Shown here one piece after another: positions 1 through 6,337 of a stretch of DNA of 9,814 nucleotides. This DNA is from Candidatus Didemnitutus sp. (GTDB lineage Bacteria > Verrucomicrobiota > Verrucomicrobiia > Opitutales > Opitutaceae). The stretch's first letter is position 1. Every line of letters starts with the position of its first letter. Where the stretch lies: contig JAUXOH010000040.1 of the NCBI GenBank assembly GCA_030682505.1, forward strand, positions 1 to 9,814, written 5' to 3'. The notes beneath the pieces are model-generated. The model was not told the DNA's origin, searched no databases, and was given only the letters and a program-made list of their open reading frames with translations. A program made the translations under genes and the position numbers.

Positions 1-1
1 G

Positions 2-1972
2 TGGCGAACCAACATGGACCGGTTTTCCGGGCAGCGGGTTGGCTATGATTCGGCCCGCTACTACGCCGCGGGATTGGCCAGACTCGGCCGGCAGACCGAG
101 GCCTTGGGTGTCTTGGAGCGCCAGCTCCTGGCGCTGCCGCCAACCGAGCGGAATGTCGCCGACCAGTTTCGCTTGTTGATCGGTTTGATCGCGGGCGAGA
201 CCAGTCCGACTGCCCGGCGGGCGTTTCGTGATCTCGTGCGGGATGGGGTGCGCCCGGAAACCCAGCGCACGGCGCTGTATGCGCTCGCCCGCGGCACGCG
301 TTCGGTGGCGGAGCGGCAACAATTGCGGCGGGACTTGTCGGCTTTGATCAGCGCTCCGCAGCAACATCCGATCATTGAAGACCTCCTGCTGGTGCGGGCC
401 CAGACCGCCTTGGCGGACAAGCAATCCAACGTGGCGGAAGAAGACGCCCGCGTTTTGCTGGATCGTTTTCCGGGTTCGCCCCTGCGCGCGGCGGCGCTGG
501 GCGTGCGGCTGTCGGTCGCGTGGGATGCGCGACTCTACCGCACCGCGGCGGACATCTGCACGCAGTTGCGCGCCACGTTGCCGCCGGGACGCGAACGGTC
601 GGAACTCGGCGTCTTGCTCGCGGAGACGTTTTTTCGCTCGGGCGATTTCAAGAACGCGGCGGACGCCTACGATGCCGCGCTGCGGGAGGCCCCGCAAGTC
701 GTGCCGACGGGAGGCTTGATTTTTCAGCGGGTCCTGTCGGACGTGCGCGCGGATCGCTTGGCCGAAGCGGCGGCCCTGCTGGACGAAATGGCGGGCCAGG
801 CCGCGTTTGATGTCGTGAGCCGCTGGCAGGCGGAATGGAACCTGATGCGGGAAATGCAGGCGCGGGGGCGCACGCGGGACGCGCAGGCGCGGGTGGAAAA
901 ACTGATGGCCAACCCGTCCACGGCGGTCGTGCCGGACGAATTGCGCATTCGTTTGCTCTGGCTCCGCGCCAAGCTGTCCTTTGACAACGATCAGCCGGAG
1001 GCTGCTGCGCGCCAATCGGATGAACTGCTCGCCCGGCTCCCCACGGCGCAACTGGAGGCGGGGCTGCAAGCGGAAGTGGAAAGCACGGCGCAGTTGTTGA
1101 AGGCGCAAGCCATGCTCGATCTTGGGCGCGACGCGGAAGCGACGGCGATCCTCGATCAACTGCGGGCGAGCAATCGCGACGCAAAGGTCGCGGTATATTC
1201 CTATATCGTGCAAGCGGCGCGTCAGGCGAAGCGCGGAGAGCTGGCGCTTGCCGAGAAGACCTTGCTCGACATGGTCGACTCGAATGCGGCGAGTGAATAC
1301 GCGCCGTTTGCCCTGTATGAAACGGCCGTATATGCGGAGCGTCAGGGGCTCGATCGCAACCTGCGCGATGCGTATGAGCGGCTGGAGCGACTGGTGACAC
1401 GTTACCCGCGGGATGAGCTGGTTTTTTATGCGCGCCTCAAACAGGGCGATCTTCTCCGCAAGCTGAATGATTTTGGCGCGGCGCGGCTGGTGTATGAGGA
1501 CCTGATCAACAATCACGGCCAGCATCCCGATGTTATCTTGGCGCAAATGGCGCTCGGCGACTGCCTGTTTGCGCAGGGCGCGAACAACCCCGGAAACTAT
1601 GATGCGGCGGCGGCGCTCTTCGAGCGGCTGCGCGATTTGCCGACCGCGCCGACCGACCTGCGCGTCGAGGCGGGCCACAAATGGGGGTATGCGCAGGCGC
1701 GGCGCGGGCAGCGACAGAGTGCGCGCACGATTTATTGGTCGGTGATTGATGCCTTCTTCCTTGATTCGGCGGTGGCCGAACGGCTCGGCGCCACGGGTCG
1801 CTACTGGATTTCGCGCACGCTCCTCGAGTTGGGCCAGTTGCTGGAGGAGGCGGACCGCTGGGATGAAGCGCAGCGAGCCTATCAACTGGTGGTGGAAAAC
1901 CGGCTGGGCGGTTCAGCCCAGGCGCAAGCGAAGCTGAATCGTTTCCGCGCGACCAAGGAGGCGAAACCGTGA
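2..1972 (+). CDS. Large tetratricopeptide-repeat protein, 5' end cut by window
   Basis: The frame is open to the left edge (W-R-T-N precede the first Met at 14). That Met has no Shine-Dalgarno site and no signal peptide follows it, so the true start is probably upstream. About 656 residues are visible, rich in Ala, Leu, Arg and Glu, and fall into helical pairs typical of TPR/Sel1-like solenoids. Counting from the Met at 14, clear TPR-like units lie near residues 198-226 (AETFFRSGDFKNAADAYDAA), 473-500 (LKQGDLLRKLNDFGAARLVY), 507-540 and 603-630 (WDEAQRAYQLVVENR). The C-terminal units recall YbgF/CpoB- and BamD-like periplasmic TPR proteins. Its stop lies 55 bp before an exbB-like gene, so it is probably a scaffold working with the ExbB/ExbD pair. 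That role is inference; no enzymatic motif is visible. Confidence is high for a TPR protein and low for any precise function. Confidence 0.85.
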   Translation, partial: WRTNMDRFSGQRVGYDSARYYAAGLARLGRQTEALGVLERQLLALPPTERNVADQFRLLIGLIAGETSPTARRAFRDLVRDGVRPETQRTALYALARGTRSVAERQQLRRDLSALISAPQQHPIIEDLLLVRAQTALADKQSNVAEEDARVLLDRFPGSPLRAAALGVRLSVAWDARLYRTAADICTQLRATLPPGRERSELGVLLAETFFRSGDFKNAADAYDAALREAPQVVPTGGLIFQRVLSDVRADRLAEAAALLDEMAGQAAFDVVSRWQAEWNLMREMQARGRTRDAQARVEKLMANPSTAVVPDELRIRLLWLRAKLSFDNDQPEAAARQSDELLARLPTAQLEAGLQAEVESTAQLLKAQAMLDLGRDAEATAILDQLRASNRDAKVAVYSYIVQAARQAKRGELALAEKTLLDMVDSNAASEYAPFALYETAVYAERQGLDRNLRDAYERLERLVTRYPRDELVFYARLKQGDLLRKLNDFGAARLVYEDLINNHGQHPDVILAQMALGDCLFAQGANNPGNYDAAAALFERLRDLPTAPTDLRVEAGHKWGYAQARRGQRQSARTIYWSVIDAFFLDSAVAERLGATGRYWISRTLLELGQLLEEADRWDEAQRAYQLVVENRLGGSAQAQAKLNRFRATKEAKP

Positions 1973-2027
1973 GCTCGGATTCAAGTTTACGAAACCATTC
2001 CCGGGCACATCATACGCGACACTTTTC

Positions 2028-2690
2028 ATGACGGCATTTAATTACAGTCTCTTCGCCCAGGGTGGACCCGTGATGTGGCTGCTCGTGGCCGTCGGTTTTG
2101 TGGCGCTGGTGGTTTTTGTTGAACGTGCGCTCTACCTGCATCGGGGACAGATCCGTTCCACGGAGTTCCTGAACGGCATTAAGAACCTGTTGCAAAGGGA
2201 CCGCCTGATGGAGGCGCTGACGTTGTGCGAGGAAACGCCCGGACCGGTGGCCGCGGTGGTCAAGGCGGGCCTGCGGCACGCGAGTGATGATGAGCAAGGC
2301 ATGCGTTTTGCGGTGCAGGAGGCGGCGCTGACGGAAATCCCGACACTCGAACGACGCATTGGCGCCCTGGCCGCGATCGCGCAGATCGCCCCGCTCCTTG
2401 GGTTGCTCGGAACCCTGCTGGGCATGATCAAGACCTTCTGGTTGTTCAACCAGTCGGGCAATTACGCCACCCCTGCGGTGCTTTCCGGCGGAGTTTGGGA
2501 AGCGTTGCTCACGGCGGCGGCGGGGATCGCGATTGCGATCCCGGTGCATCTGGCGCGGCATTTTCTCCACGGGCGCGTGCGGGCGCTCGTCCATGACATG
2601 GAGTGGGTGGGGAACGAGCTGATGCGTTACTTGCTGCGCGAACATCGCAACGGAGCTGGAGCCGGGAAAAATGATCACCCGCCCGCTTGA
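2028..2690 (+). CDS. MotA/TolQ/ExbB family proton-channel protein
   Basis: This 220-residue protein matches the usual length and topology of ExbB/TolQ. It has a short N-terminus, a first membrane helix near residues 14-33 (VMWLLVAVGFVALVVFVERA), a cytoplasmic loop, and two further helices near 112-137 and 155-176. The helix-2 region AQIAPLLGLLGTLLGMIKTF (118-137) is the family signature and helix 3 carries small-residue packing (AAAGIAIAIPVHL). ExbB/TolQ pentamers use the proton gradient to move an ExbD/TolR dimer, driving TonB- or Tol-type work across the periplasm. The 3' end overlaps the ExbD-like gene by 20 bp, so translation is probably coupled. No Shine-Dalgarno site precedes the ATG (upstream bases are CGACACTTTTC). 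Family is certain; whether it serves TonB, Tol or another effector cannot be told, so no symbol is given. Confidence 0.93.
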   Translation: MTAFNYSLFAQGGPVMWLLVAVGFVALVVFVERALYLHRGQIRSTEFLNGIKNLLQRDRLMEALTLCEETPGPVAAVVKAGLRHASDDEQGMRFAVQEAALTEIPTLERRIGALAAIAQIAPLLGLLGTLLGMIKTFWLFNQSGNYATPAVLSGGVWEALLTAAAGIAIAIPVHLARHFLHGRVRALVHDMEWVGNELMRYLLREHRNGAGAGKNDHPPA

Positions 2691-3144
2691 TCTCCGAGCC
2701 AGATTGTCGGCCCCGCCGCGCGATTTCGACGTCGTGTTCTGGGTGAACGTCGGGGCGATCGGTTTGTTTTTCGCGTTGCTCGGTTCGAGGTTTATTTTAG
2801 CCCCGGGTTTGCCCGTCGGCATAAGCACCTCCGCCGAGCTGGAATTGCCGCGTCTCGAAACCGCCACGCACGCCACGACTTCGGTGGTGGTGAGTTTTCG
2901 CCGCGACAACATGATTTTGTTCGAGGGCGGAATTTACGAGCTCGCGAGTTTCAGGGCGGTGCTGCAACGCTATGCCAAGGAACACCCGGGCGCGTCCATG
3001 CTGGTGCGAGTCGACAAGCAGGTATCGATGCAGGGCTTTCTCGAACTATGTGATCTGGCGCGCGCGGCGGGCTTTGCGAGCGTGCTGGTCGCGGCTGATC
3101 AGGCCGAGTCAACCTCACCACAATTTGTGCCGACGGGCCGCTGA
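2671..3144 (+). CDS. ExbD/TolR family biopolymer transport protein
   Basis: This 157-residue protein has the ExbD/TolR layout: a short cytoplasmic N-terminus, one membrane helix near residues 20-43, and a periplasmic domain near 70-142. The stretch FDVVFWVNVGAIGLFFALL aligns with the family motif (I/F)DVVFLLLIFF, putting Asp20 at the proton-carrying aspartate of ExbD/TolR. The following FILAPGLPVG resembles the usual F.LQPG..V. The periplasmic part (SFRRDNMILFEGGIYELASF...VRVDKQVSMQGFLELCDLARAAGFASVLVAAD) has the beta-alpha pattern of TolR. It starts inside the ExbB-like gene, with TGGAG 9 nt before its ATG. Proximity and overlap imply a complex with the upstream product. The N-terminal region before the helix is somewhat divergent (ITRPLDLRARLSAPPRD), but the family call is secure. 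Confidence 0.88.
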   Translation: MITRPLDLRARLSAPPRDFDVVFWVNVGAIGLFFALLGSRFILAPGLPVGISTSAELELPRLETATHATTSVVVSFRRDNMILFEGGIYELASFRAVLQRYAKEHPGASMLVRVDKQVSMQGFLELCDLARAAGFASVLVAADQAESTSPQFVPTGR

Positions 3145-3153
3145 GGAACTCCC

Positions 3154-3885
3154 ATGGCCGCGCCAGCTTCTCAATCCAAACGCCGCGTCGTCGTGGGACT
3201 TTCCCTGATGGTTTTGGTCACCGCGGCGTGGTGGCTCTGGTCCGAGCACGAGTCCGCCCAAGAGCAAACAGGTGGGACACCGGGTCCGGAACCCTTCGTC
3301 CGCCTCGCGGGGGCAGGAGTGGATCGAGCAGATGTCGTTTTGCGCGAGCGCGCAGAATTTTTTGATCCGGCGCCACTCTTCATCCCCACTTCGCGAAACT
3401 ACGGGCAGGGGCAACTGCCCGCCCGCTTGGTCAAGCAACCCGGGCAAGTGTTTACCATTTTCGGTTCGAAGTTGATCTTCGCCGACGGAGGATTGTCCAG
3501 CTATGGAACCGAAAATCTCGCGGTGACGGAGAGCGTGGTCGAGATCTTGGGTCGCGCCAATGAGGCTCCGTTTGCGGGAATGGGGGAGACGGGATTAGTC
3601 CGGAAATTTGTGTCCGATCGGTCGGCGTTTATGCAGATTAAACAATTGGGGGACGGTGAGTTAACATATATTACGCTTTCAGGATTATTGTTGCCTCGCG
3701 CTGATTTTGCACCTTTGGAATTCATCGTCGCCGTGGGTCCGGCGGGGATCACGGGCGGGCCGCTCCTCTCGCTCGGTTCAGGTCGCGATGAGATCGACAT
3801 ATTCTTTCGGGATTACCTTGCGAAGACCTATCGGATTGGGTCTGTTCTCGCCCCCGGTCGTTATCGCATAACGATCGGACCGTAG
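3154..3885 (+). CDS. Membrane-anchored protein of unknown function in Exb cluster
   Basis: A 243-residue protein that I cannot assign to a named family. It starts at an ATG 6 nt after GAGGA, which overlaps the stop of the ExbD-like gene, so co-translation is likely. The N-terminus has a basic patch (KRR, 9-11) and one hydrophobic helix at about 12-29 with no clear cleavage or lipobox site, indicating an inner-membrane anchor with a periplasmic body. A Gly/Pro-rich linker (about 38-47) is followed by the motif DPAPLFIPT (71-79). A beta-rich region follows, ending in DEIDIFFRDYLAKTYRIGSV and a terminal PGRYRITIGP. It occupies the position a TonB-like partner often takes after exbB-exbD, but lacks TonB's long Pro-rich spacer and I cannot see the TonB C-terminal fold. 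Bases 3655-3690 are locally AT-rich compared with the rest. Gene reality is well supported by the Shine-Dalgarno site, spacing and length. Confidence 0.8.
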   Translation: MAAPASQSKRRVVVGLSLMVLVTAAWWLWSEHESAQEQTGGTPGPEPFVRLAGAGVDRADVVLRERAEFFDPAPLFIPTSRNYGQGQLPARLVKQPGQVFTIFGSKLIFADGGLSSYGTENLAVTESVVEILGRANEAPFAGMGETGLVRKFVSDRSAFMQIKQLGDGELTYITLSGLLLPRADFAPLEFIVAVGPAGITGGPLLSLGSGRDEIDIFFRDYLAKTYRIGSVLAPGRYRITIGP

Positions 3886-3891
3886 ATTTTT
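3854..3891 (+). terminator. Hairpin plus T run overlapping end of preceding gene
   Basis: Bases 3854-3864 (CCGGTCGTTAT) pair with 3868-3878 (ATAACGATCGG). This is an 11-bp stem with one G-U pair and a 3-nt loop (CGC). A run of five T begins 8 nt later at 3887. The stem lies within the last codons of the upstream gene and the T run follows its stop. The gap between stem and T run is longer than in a classical intrinsic terminator, so efficiency is uncertain. It sits where the Exb cluster should end, before the tRNA-Thr promoter region. Confidence 0.45.
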
Positions 3892-3912
3892 GGCGGAAGC
3901 ACAAGAATACAG

Positions 3913-3944
3913 TTGACGGCGATTTTTGGGAATCATTCTCTAGT
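3913..3944 (+). promoter_or_regulatory. Possible promoter for tRNA-Thr/tuf
   Basis: The 92-bp spacer before tRNA-Thr contains TTGACG at 3913-3918, a near-consensus -35 element. A -10 is less clear: TCTAGT (3939-3944) matches 4 of 6 positions but at a long 20-bp spacing. A promoter is expected here because the tRNA-tuf unit is highly expressed and a terminator-like hairpin lies just upstream. The exact elements are inference. Confidence 0.35.
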
Positions 3945-3977
3945 CGTTCTCTTTGTTTTTTGCCTATGCCTTGGTCT

Positions 3978-4053
3978 GCCCAGATAGCTCAGTTGGCAGA
4001 GCACGTCCTTGGTAAGGACGAGGTCGCCGGTTCGAATCCGGTTCTGGGCTCCA
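3978..4053 (+). tRNA. tRNA-Thr (anticodon GGT)
   Basis: A full cloverleaf can be drawn by hand. The acceptor stem GCCCAGA pairs perfectly with TCTGGGC, and the D arm is GCTC...GAGC. The anticodon stem CGTCC/GGACG holds the loop TTGGTAA, giving anticodon GGT for ACC/ACT threonine codons. The T arm is GCCGG-TTCGAAT-CCGGT. The discriminator is T and the CCA end is encoded (4051-4053). It lies 68 bp before tuf on the same strand, the classic thrT-tuf linkage, and is probably cut from a joint transcript. Confidence 0.97.
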
Positions 4054-4058
4054 CGGCA

Positions 4059-4080
4059 AACGTCGTCGACTACCGACGTT
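4059..4080 (+). other. Stem-loop between tRNA-Thr and tuf
   Basis: AACGTCG (4059-4065) and CGACGTT (4074-4080) form a perfect 7-bp stem with an 8-nt loop, starting 5 nt after the tRNA CCA end. No T run follows, so it is not a typical terminator. It could guide tRNA 3' processing or cap the 5' end of the released tuf message. Function is inference. Confidence 0.4.
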
Positions 4081-4121
4081 AATAATAGTCAACAACTTCA
4101 ACCACAAACACATACCTCCAC

Positions 4122-5312
4122 ATGGCTAAAGGAACATTCGAACGCAAGAAGCCGCACGTAAACGTAGGCACGATCGGTCACGTCGACCACGGCAAGACCA
4201 CGCTGACCACCGCAATCCTCGCAGCGCAAGCTCGCAAGGGTCTCGCTGAGGTCAAGTCCTACGCGGATATCGCGAAGGGCGGCACCGTCCGCGATGCTTC
4301 GAAGATCGTCACGATCTCCGTCGCTCACGTGGAATATGAGTCTGACAAGCGCCATTATGCGCACGTCGACTGCCCCGGCCACGCCGACTTCGTGAAGAAC
4401 ATGATCACCGGCGCTGCCCAAATGGACGGCGCGATTCTGGTCGTTTCTGCTGCTGACGGCCCGATGCCGCAGACCCGCGAACACATTCTCTTGGCCCGCC
4501 AGGTTGGCGTGCCGAACCTGGTCGTCTTCCTGAACAAGGTCGACCTGATCGACGACGCCGAGCTCCTCGAACTCGTCGAAGAGGAAATCCGCGATCTCCT
4601 CACGAAGTACAAGTTTGACGGCGCAACCGCCAAGATCATCCGTGGTTCCGCCACCGCTGCGCTGGAAGGCACGCCGGAAGGCAACGCCGCGATTCAGGCG
4701 TTGATGGAGGCCATCGACAGCGAAATCGCCGAGCCGCAGCGCGAAATGGACAAGCCGTTCCTGATGTCGGTCGAAGACGTGTTTTCGATCACCGGTCGCG
4801 GCACGGTCGCGACGGGTCGCATCGAGCGCGGAGTCGTCAAGATCAACGAGACGGTTGAAATCGTTGGCCTGAAAGACACCACCACGACGGTCGTTACCGG
4901 CATCGAAATGTTCCGCAAGCTGCTCGATCAGGGCCAGGCGGGCGACAACGTCGGTATTCTCCTCCGCGGTGTTGACAAGGAAGGCATTCAGCGCGGCCAA
5001 GTGATCGCCGCCCCGAAGTCCATCAAACCCCACAAGAAGGCGAAGGCCGAAATCTACGTCCTCTCCAAGGATGAAGGTGGTCGCCACACGCCGTTCTTCG
5101 ACGGTTACCGTCCGCAATTTTACTTCCGCACCACCGACGTTACCGGCGTCGCCCACCTTCCGAAGGGCGTCGAAATGGTCATGCCCGGTGACAACGTCGC
5201 CGTCGAGATCGACTTGATCGCACCCATCGCCATGGAAAAACTGCAAAAATTCGCCATTCGCGAAGGCGGTCGGACCATCGGCGCAGGTCGTGTCACCGAG
5301 ATCATCGAATAA
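4122..5312 (+). CDS. tuf: Translation elongation factor EF-Tu
   Basis: This 396-residue protein is full length for EF-Tu, the GTPase that delivers aminoacyl-tRNA to the ribosomal A site. The GTPase motifs are clear: P-loop GHVDHGKT (19-26), DCPGH with the catalytic His87 (83-87), NKVD (138-141) and the SAT base-contact motif (176-178). Domain 2 carries VFSITGRGTVATGRIERG, and domain 3 ends GGRTIGAGRVTEIIE. The oddity is switch I: where most EF-Tus read PEEKARGITIN, this one has KGGTVRDASKIVTIS (52-66), about two residues longer. It keeps a threonine (Thr64) at the Mg-coordinating position. No Shine-Dalgarno site precedes the ATG; the leader ends ACATACCTCCAC, which even resembles anti-Shine-Dalgarno sequence. 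Placement between tRNA-Thr and tRNA-Trp is the conserved arrangement. Codon use is strongly biased to C-ending codons, as expected for a very highly expressed gene. Confidence 0.98.
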   Translation: MAKGTFERKKPHVNVGTIGHVDHGKTTLTTAILAAQARKGLAEVKSYADIAKGGTVRDASKIVTISVAHVEYESDKRHYAHVDCPGHADFVKNMITGAAQMDGAILVVSAADGPMPQTREHILLARQVGVPNLVVFLNKVDLIDDAELLELVEEEIRDLLTKYKFDGATAKIIRGSATAALEGTPEGNAAIQALMEAIDSEIAEPQREMDKPFLMSVEDVFSITGRGTVATGRIERGVVKINETVEIVGLKDTTTTVVTGIEMFRKLLDQGQAGDNVGILLRGVDKEGIQRGQVIAAPKSIKPHKKAKAEIYVLSKDEGGRHTPFFDGYRPQFYFRTTDVTGVAHLPKGVEMVMPGDNVAVEIDLIAPIAMEKLQKFAIREGGRTIGAGRVTEIIE

Positions 5313-5336
5313 GCGTCTCAATCATCTTCGGACTTC

Positions 5337-5371
5337 ACGCGCCGGGGCCCCTTTTGGGACTCCGGCTGCGT
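5337..5371 (+). other. Strong stem-loop between tuf and tRNA-Trp
   Basis: GCCGGGGCCCC (5341-5351) pairs with GGGACTCCGGC (5356-5366) across a TTTT loop, with one G-U pair and one C-A mismatch. The outer bases ACGC (5337-5340) and GCGT (5368-5371) extend the stem past a single bulged T. No T run follows, so a classical intrinsic terminator is unlikely. It sits 24 bp after the tuf stop and 20 bp before tRNA-Trp, so it may protect the tuf 3' end after processing or partly attenuate transcription into secE-nusG. Confidence 0.5.
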
Positions 5372-5391
5372 CGTCTAAACGAAATATCCAC

Positions 5392-5467
5392 AGGGGTGTA
5401 GCTCAATTGGTAGAGTAGCGGTCTCCAAAACCGTTGGTTGGGGGTTCGATTCCCTCCGCCCCTGCCA
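5392..5467 (+). tRNA. tRNA-Trp (anticodon CCA)
   Basis: The cloverleaf has acceptor AGGGGTG/CGCCCCT (one G-T pair), D arm GCTC...GAGT and anticodon stem GCGGT/ACCGT. The loop CTCCAAA gives anticodon CCA for tryptophan. The T arm is GGGGG-TTCGATT-CCCTC, the discriminator is G, and CCA is encoded (5465-5467). A second CCA follows directly (5468-5470). It lies 25 bp before secE, the usual trpT-secE-nusG linkage. Confidence 0.97.
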
Positions 5468-5492
5468 CCATCCGCCCGATCCAGCAATTCAC

Positions 5493-5696
5493 ATGGCAAA
5501 TCCTTTCCGCAGTGCCCGTATCTTCTTTGGCGAACTTGTCGCCGAGTTGCAGAAAGCCAGCTGGCCGACCCGCGAAGAACTCAAGGACTCCACGATCGTC
5601 GTGATCGTCGCCTGTATTCTCCTCGGTTTGTTCACCAGCGTCAGCGACTTTGCTCTCTATCAGGTGGTCGACCTGTTCACCTCCTGGGTGAGCTAA
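5493..5696 (+). CDS. secE: Preprotein translocase subunit SecE
   Basis: A 67-residue single-helix SecE, the short form seen in many non-gammaproteobacterial lineages. It clamps SecY in the inner-membrane protein export channel. The amphipathic stretch FFGELVAELQKASWPTREEL (11-30) contains the conserved K..WP(T/S)..E signature. A membrane helix follows at about 33-52 (STIVVIVACILLGLFTSV). The start is chosen because the preceding tRNA ends 25 bp upstream and this Met opens the typical N-terminus. No Shine-Dalgarno site is visible (leader CCAGCAATTCAC). nusG follows after 18 bp, as in most bacteria, so the two are surely co-transcribed. Confidence 0.95.
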   Translation: MANPFRSARIFFGELVAELQKASWPTREELKDSTIVVIVACILLGLFTSVSDFALYQVVDLFTSWVS

Positions 5697-5714
5697 GCCG
5701 CACCACTTCTTCAC

Positions 5715-6293
5715 ATGACCGCCCAGACTTCAACGCCCACCGGCGCCCAATGGTTCGCAGTCCACACTCTCTCCGGCCAGGAGCAGAAGGTGAAAACCTA
5801 CTTGGAGAAATTCAAGAAGGCCGAGGAACTCGATGATCATATCTTTGAGATTCTCCTGCCGACGGAAGTCGTTTCCGAGGTCAAGGGGGGCAAGAAGTCC
5901 ACGAAAGTCCGCAAGCTCTACCCGGGCTACGTTTTCGTGAACCTCAAGCTCTTCGACGAGGGCCAGATCATCATCAAACCCTTCTATTTCGTCAAAGACG
6001 CCGCCGGGGTGATCGGTTTTGTCGGCGGTGAGCGTCCGGCTCCCCTGCGCCAGGCCGAGATCGACGAGATCAAGGCCCGCCTCGAAGCCGCCACCGGCAA
6101 GGAAGTGCCGAAGGTGTCCTTTGAAGTCGGCGAAGAAGTCAAAATTACGGATGGCGCCTTTGCCAACCTCACCGGCCGCGTCGACGAAATCGACCCTTCG
6201 CGCGGCAAGCTCAAGATTTCCGTTTCCATTTTCGGGCGGTTTACACCCGTCGAACTCGAATACTGGCAGGTCCAGCGCGCCTCTGAAAGCTGA
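5715..6293 (+). CDS. nusG: Transcription termination/antitermination factor NusG
   Basis: A 192-residue protein of normal NusG length. The NGN domain (about 12-115) opens with WFAVHTLSGQEQKVKTYLE and includes KLYPGYVFVNL (68-78) and GFVGGERPAPL (101-111). The KOW domain (about 137-190) has FEVGEEVKITDGAFANLTG and SIFGRFTPVELEYWQV. NusG binds the RNA polymerase clamp, promotes processive elongation, and links polymerase to Rho or to the ribosome through NusE. It lies between secE and rplK in the standard order. The leader has no Shine-Dalgarno site and contains CCGCACCACTT, also found before rplK. Confidence 0.98.
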   Translation: MTAQTSTPTGAQWFAVHTLSGQEQKVKTYLEKFKKAEELDDHIFEILLPTEVVSEVKGGKKSTKVRKLYPGYVFVNLKLFDEGQIIIKPFYFVKDAAGVIGFVGGERPAPLRQAEIDEIKARLEAATGKEVPKVSFEVGEEVKITDGAFANLTGRVDEIDPSRGKLKISVSIFGRFTPVELEYWQVQRASES

Positions 6294-6337
6294 TCCGCCG
6301 CCCAACCTAAAACTGCCACTCCTCCGCACCACTTAAC

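Noticed and set aside
648..1400. Antisense 250-codon open frame within the TPR gene
   Set aside because: High-GC shadow with Arg/Pro/Ala-rich low-complexity translation and no supporting start signal.
2010..2912. Antisense 300-codon open frame across the exbB/exbD genes
   Set aside because: It is His/Arg/Gln-rich with no domain and lies opposite two well-supported, overlapping genes.
4098..5321. Long antisense open frame of 407 codons opposite tuf
   Set aside because: It mirrors the strongly biased codon use of tuf. It has no recognisable domain, and EF-Tu on the other strand is certain.
5354..5381. TTGGGA and TAAACG as a promoter for tRNA-Trp/secE
   Set aside because: Only 4/6 and 3/6 matches, and the -35 falls within the hairpin; too weak to call.
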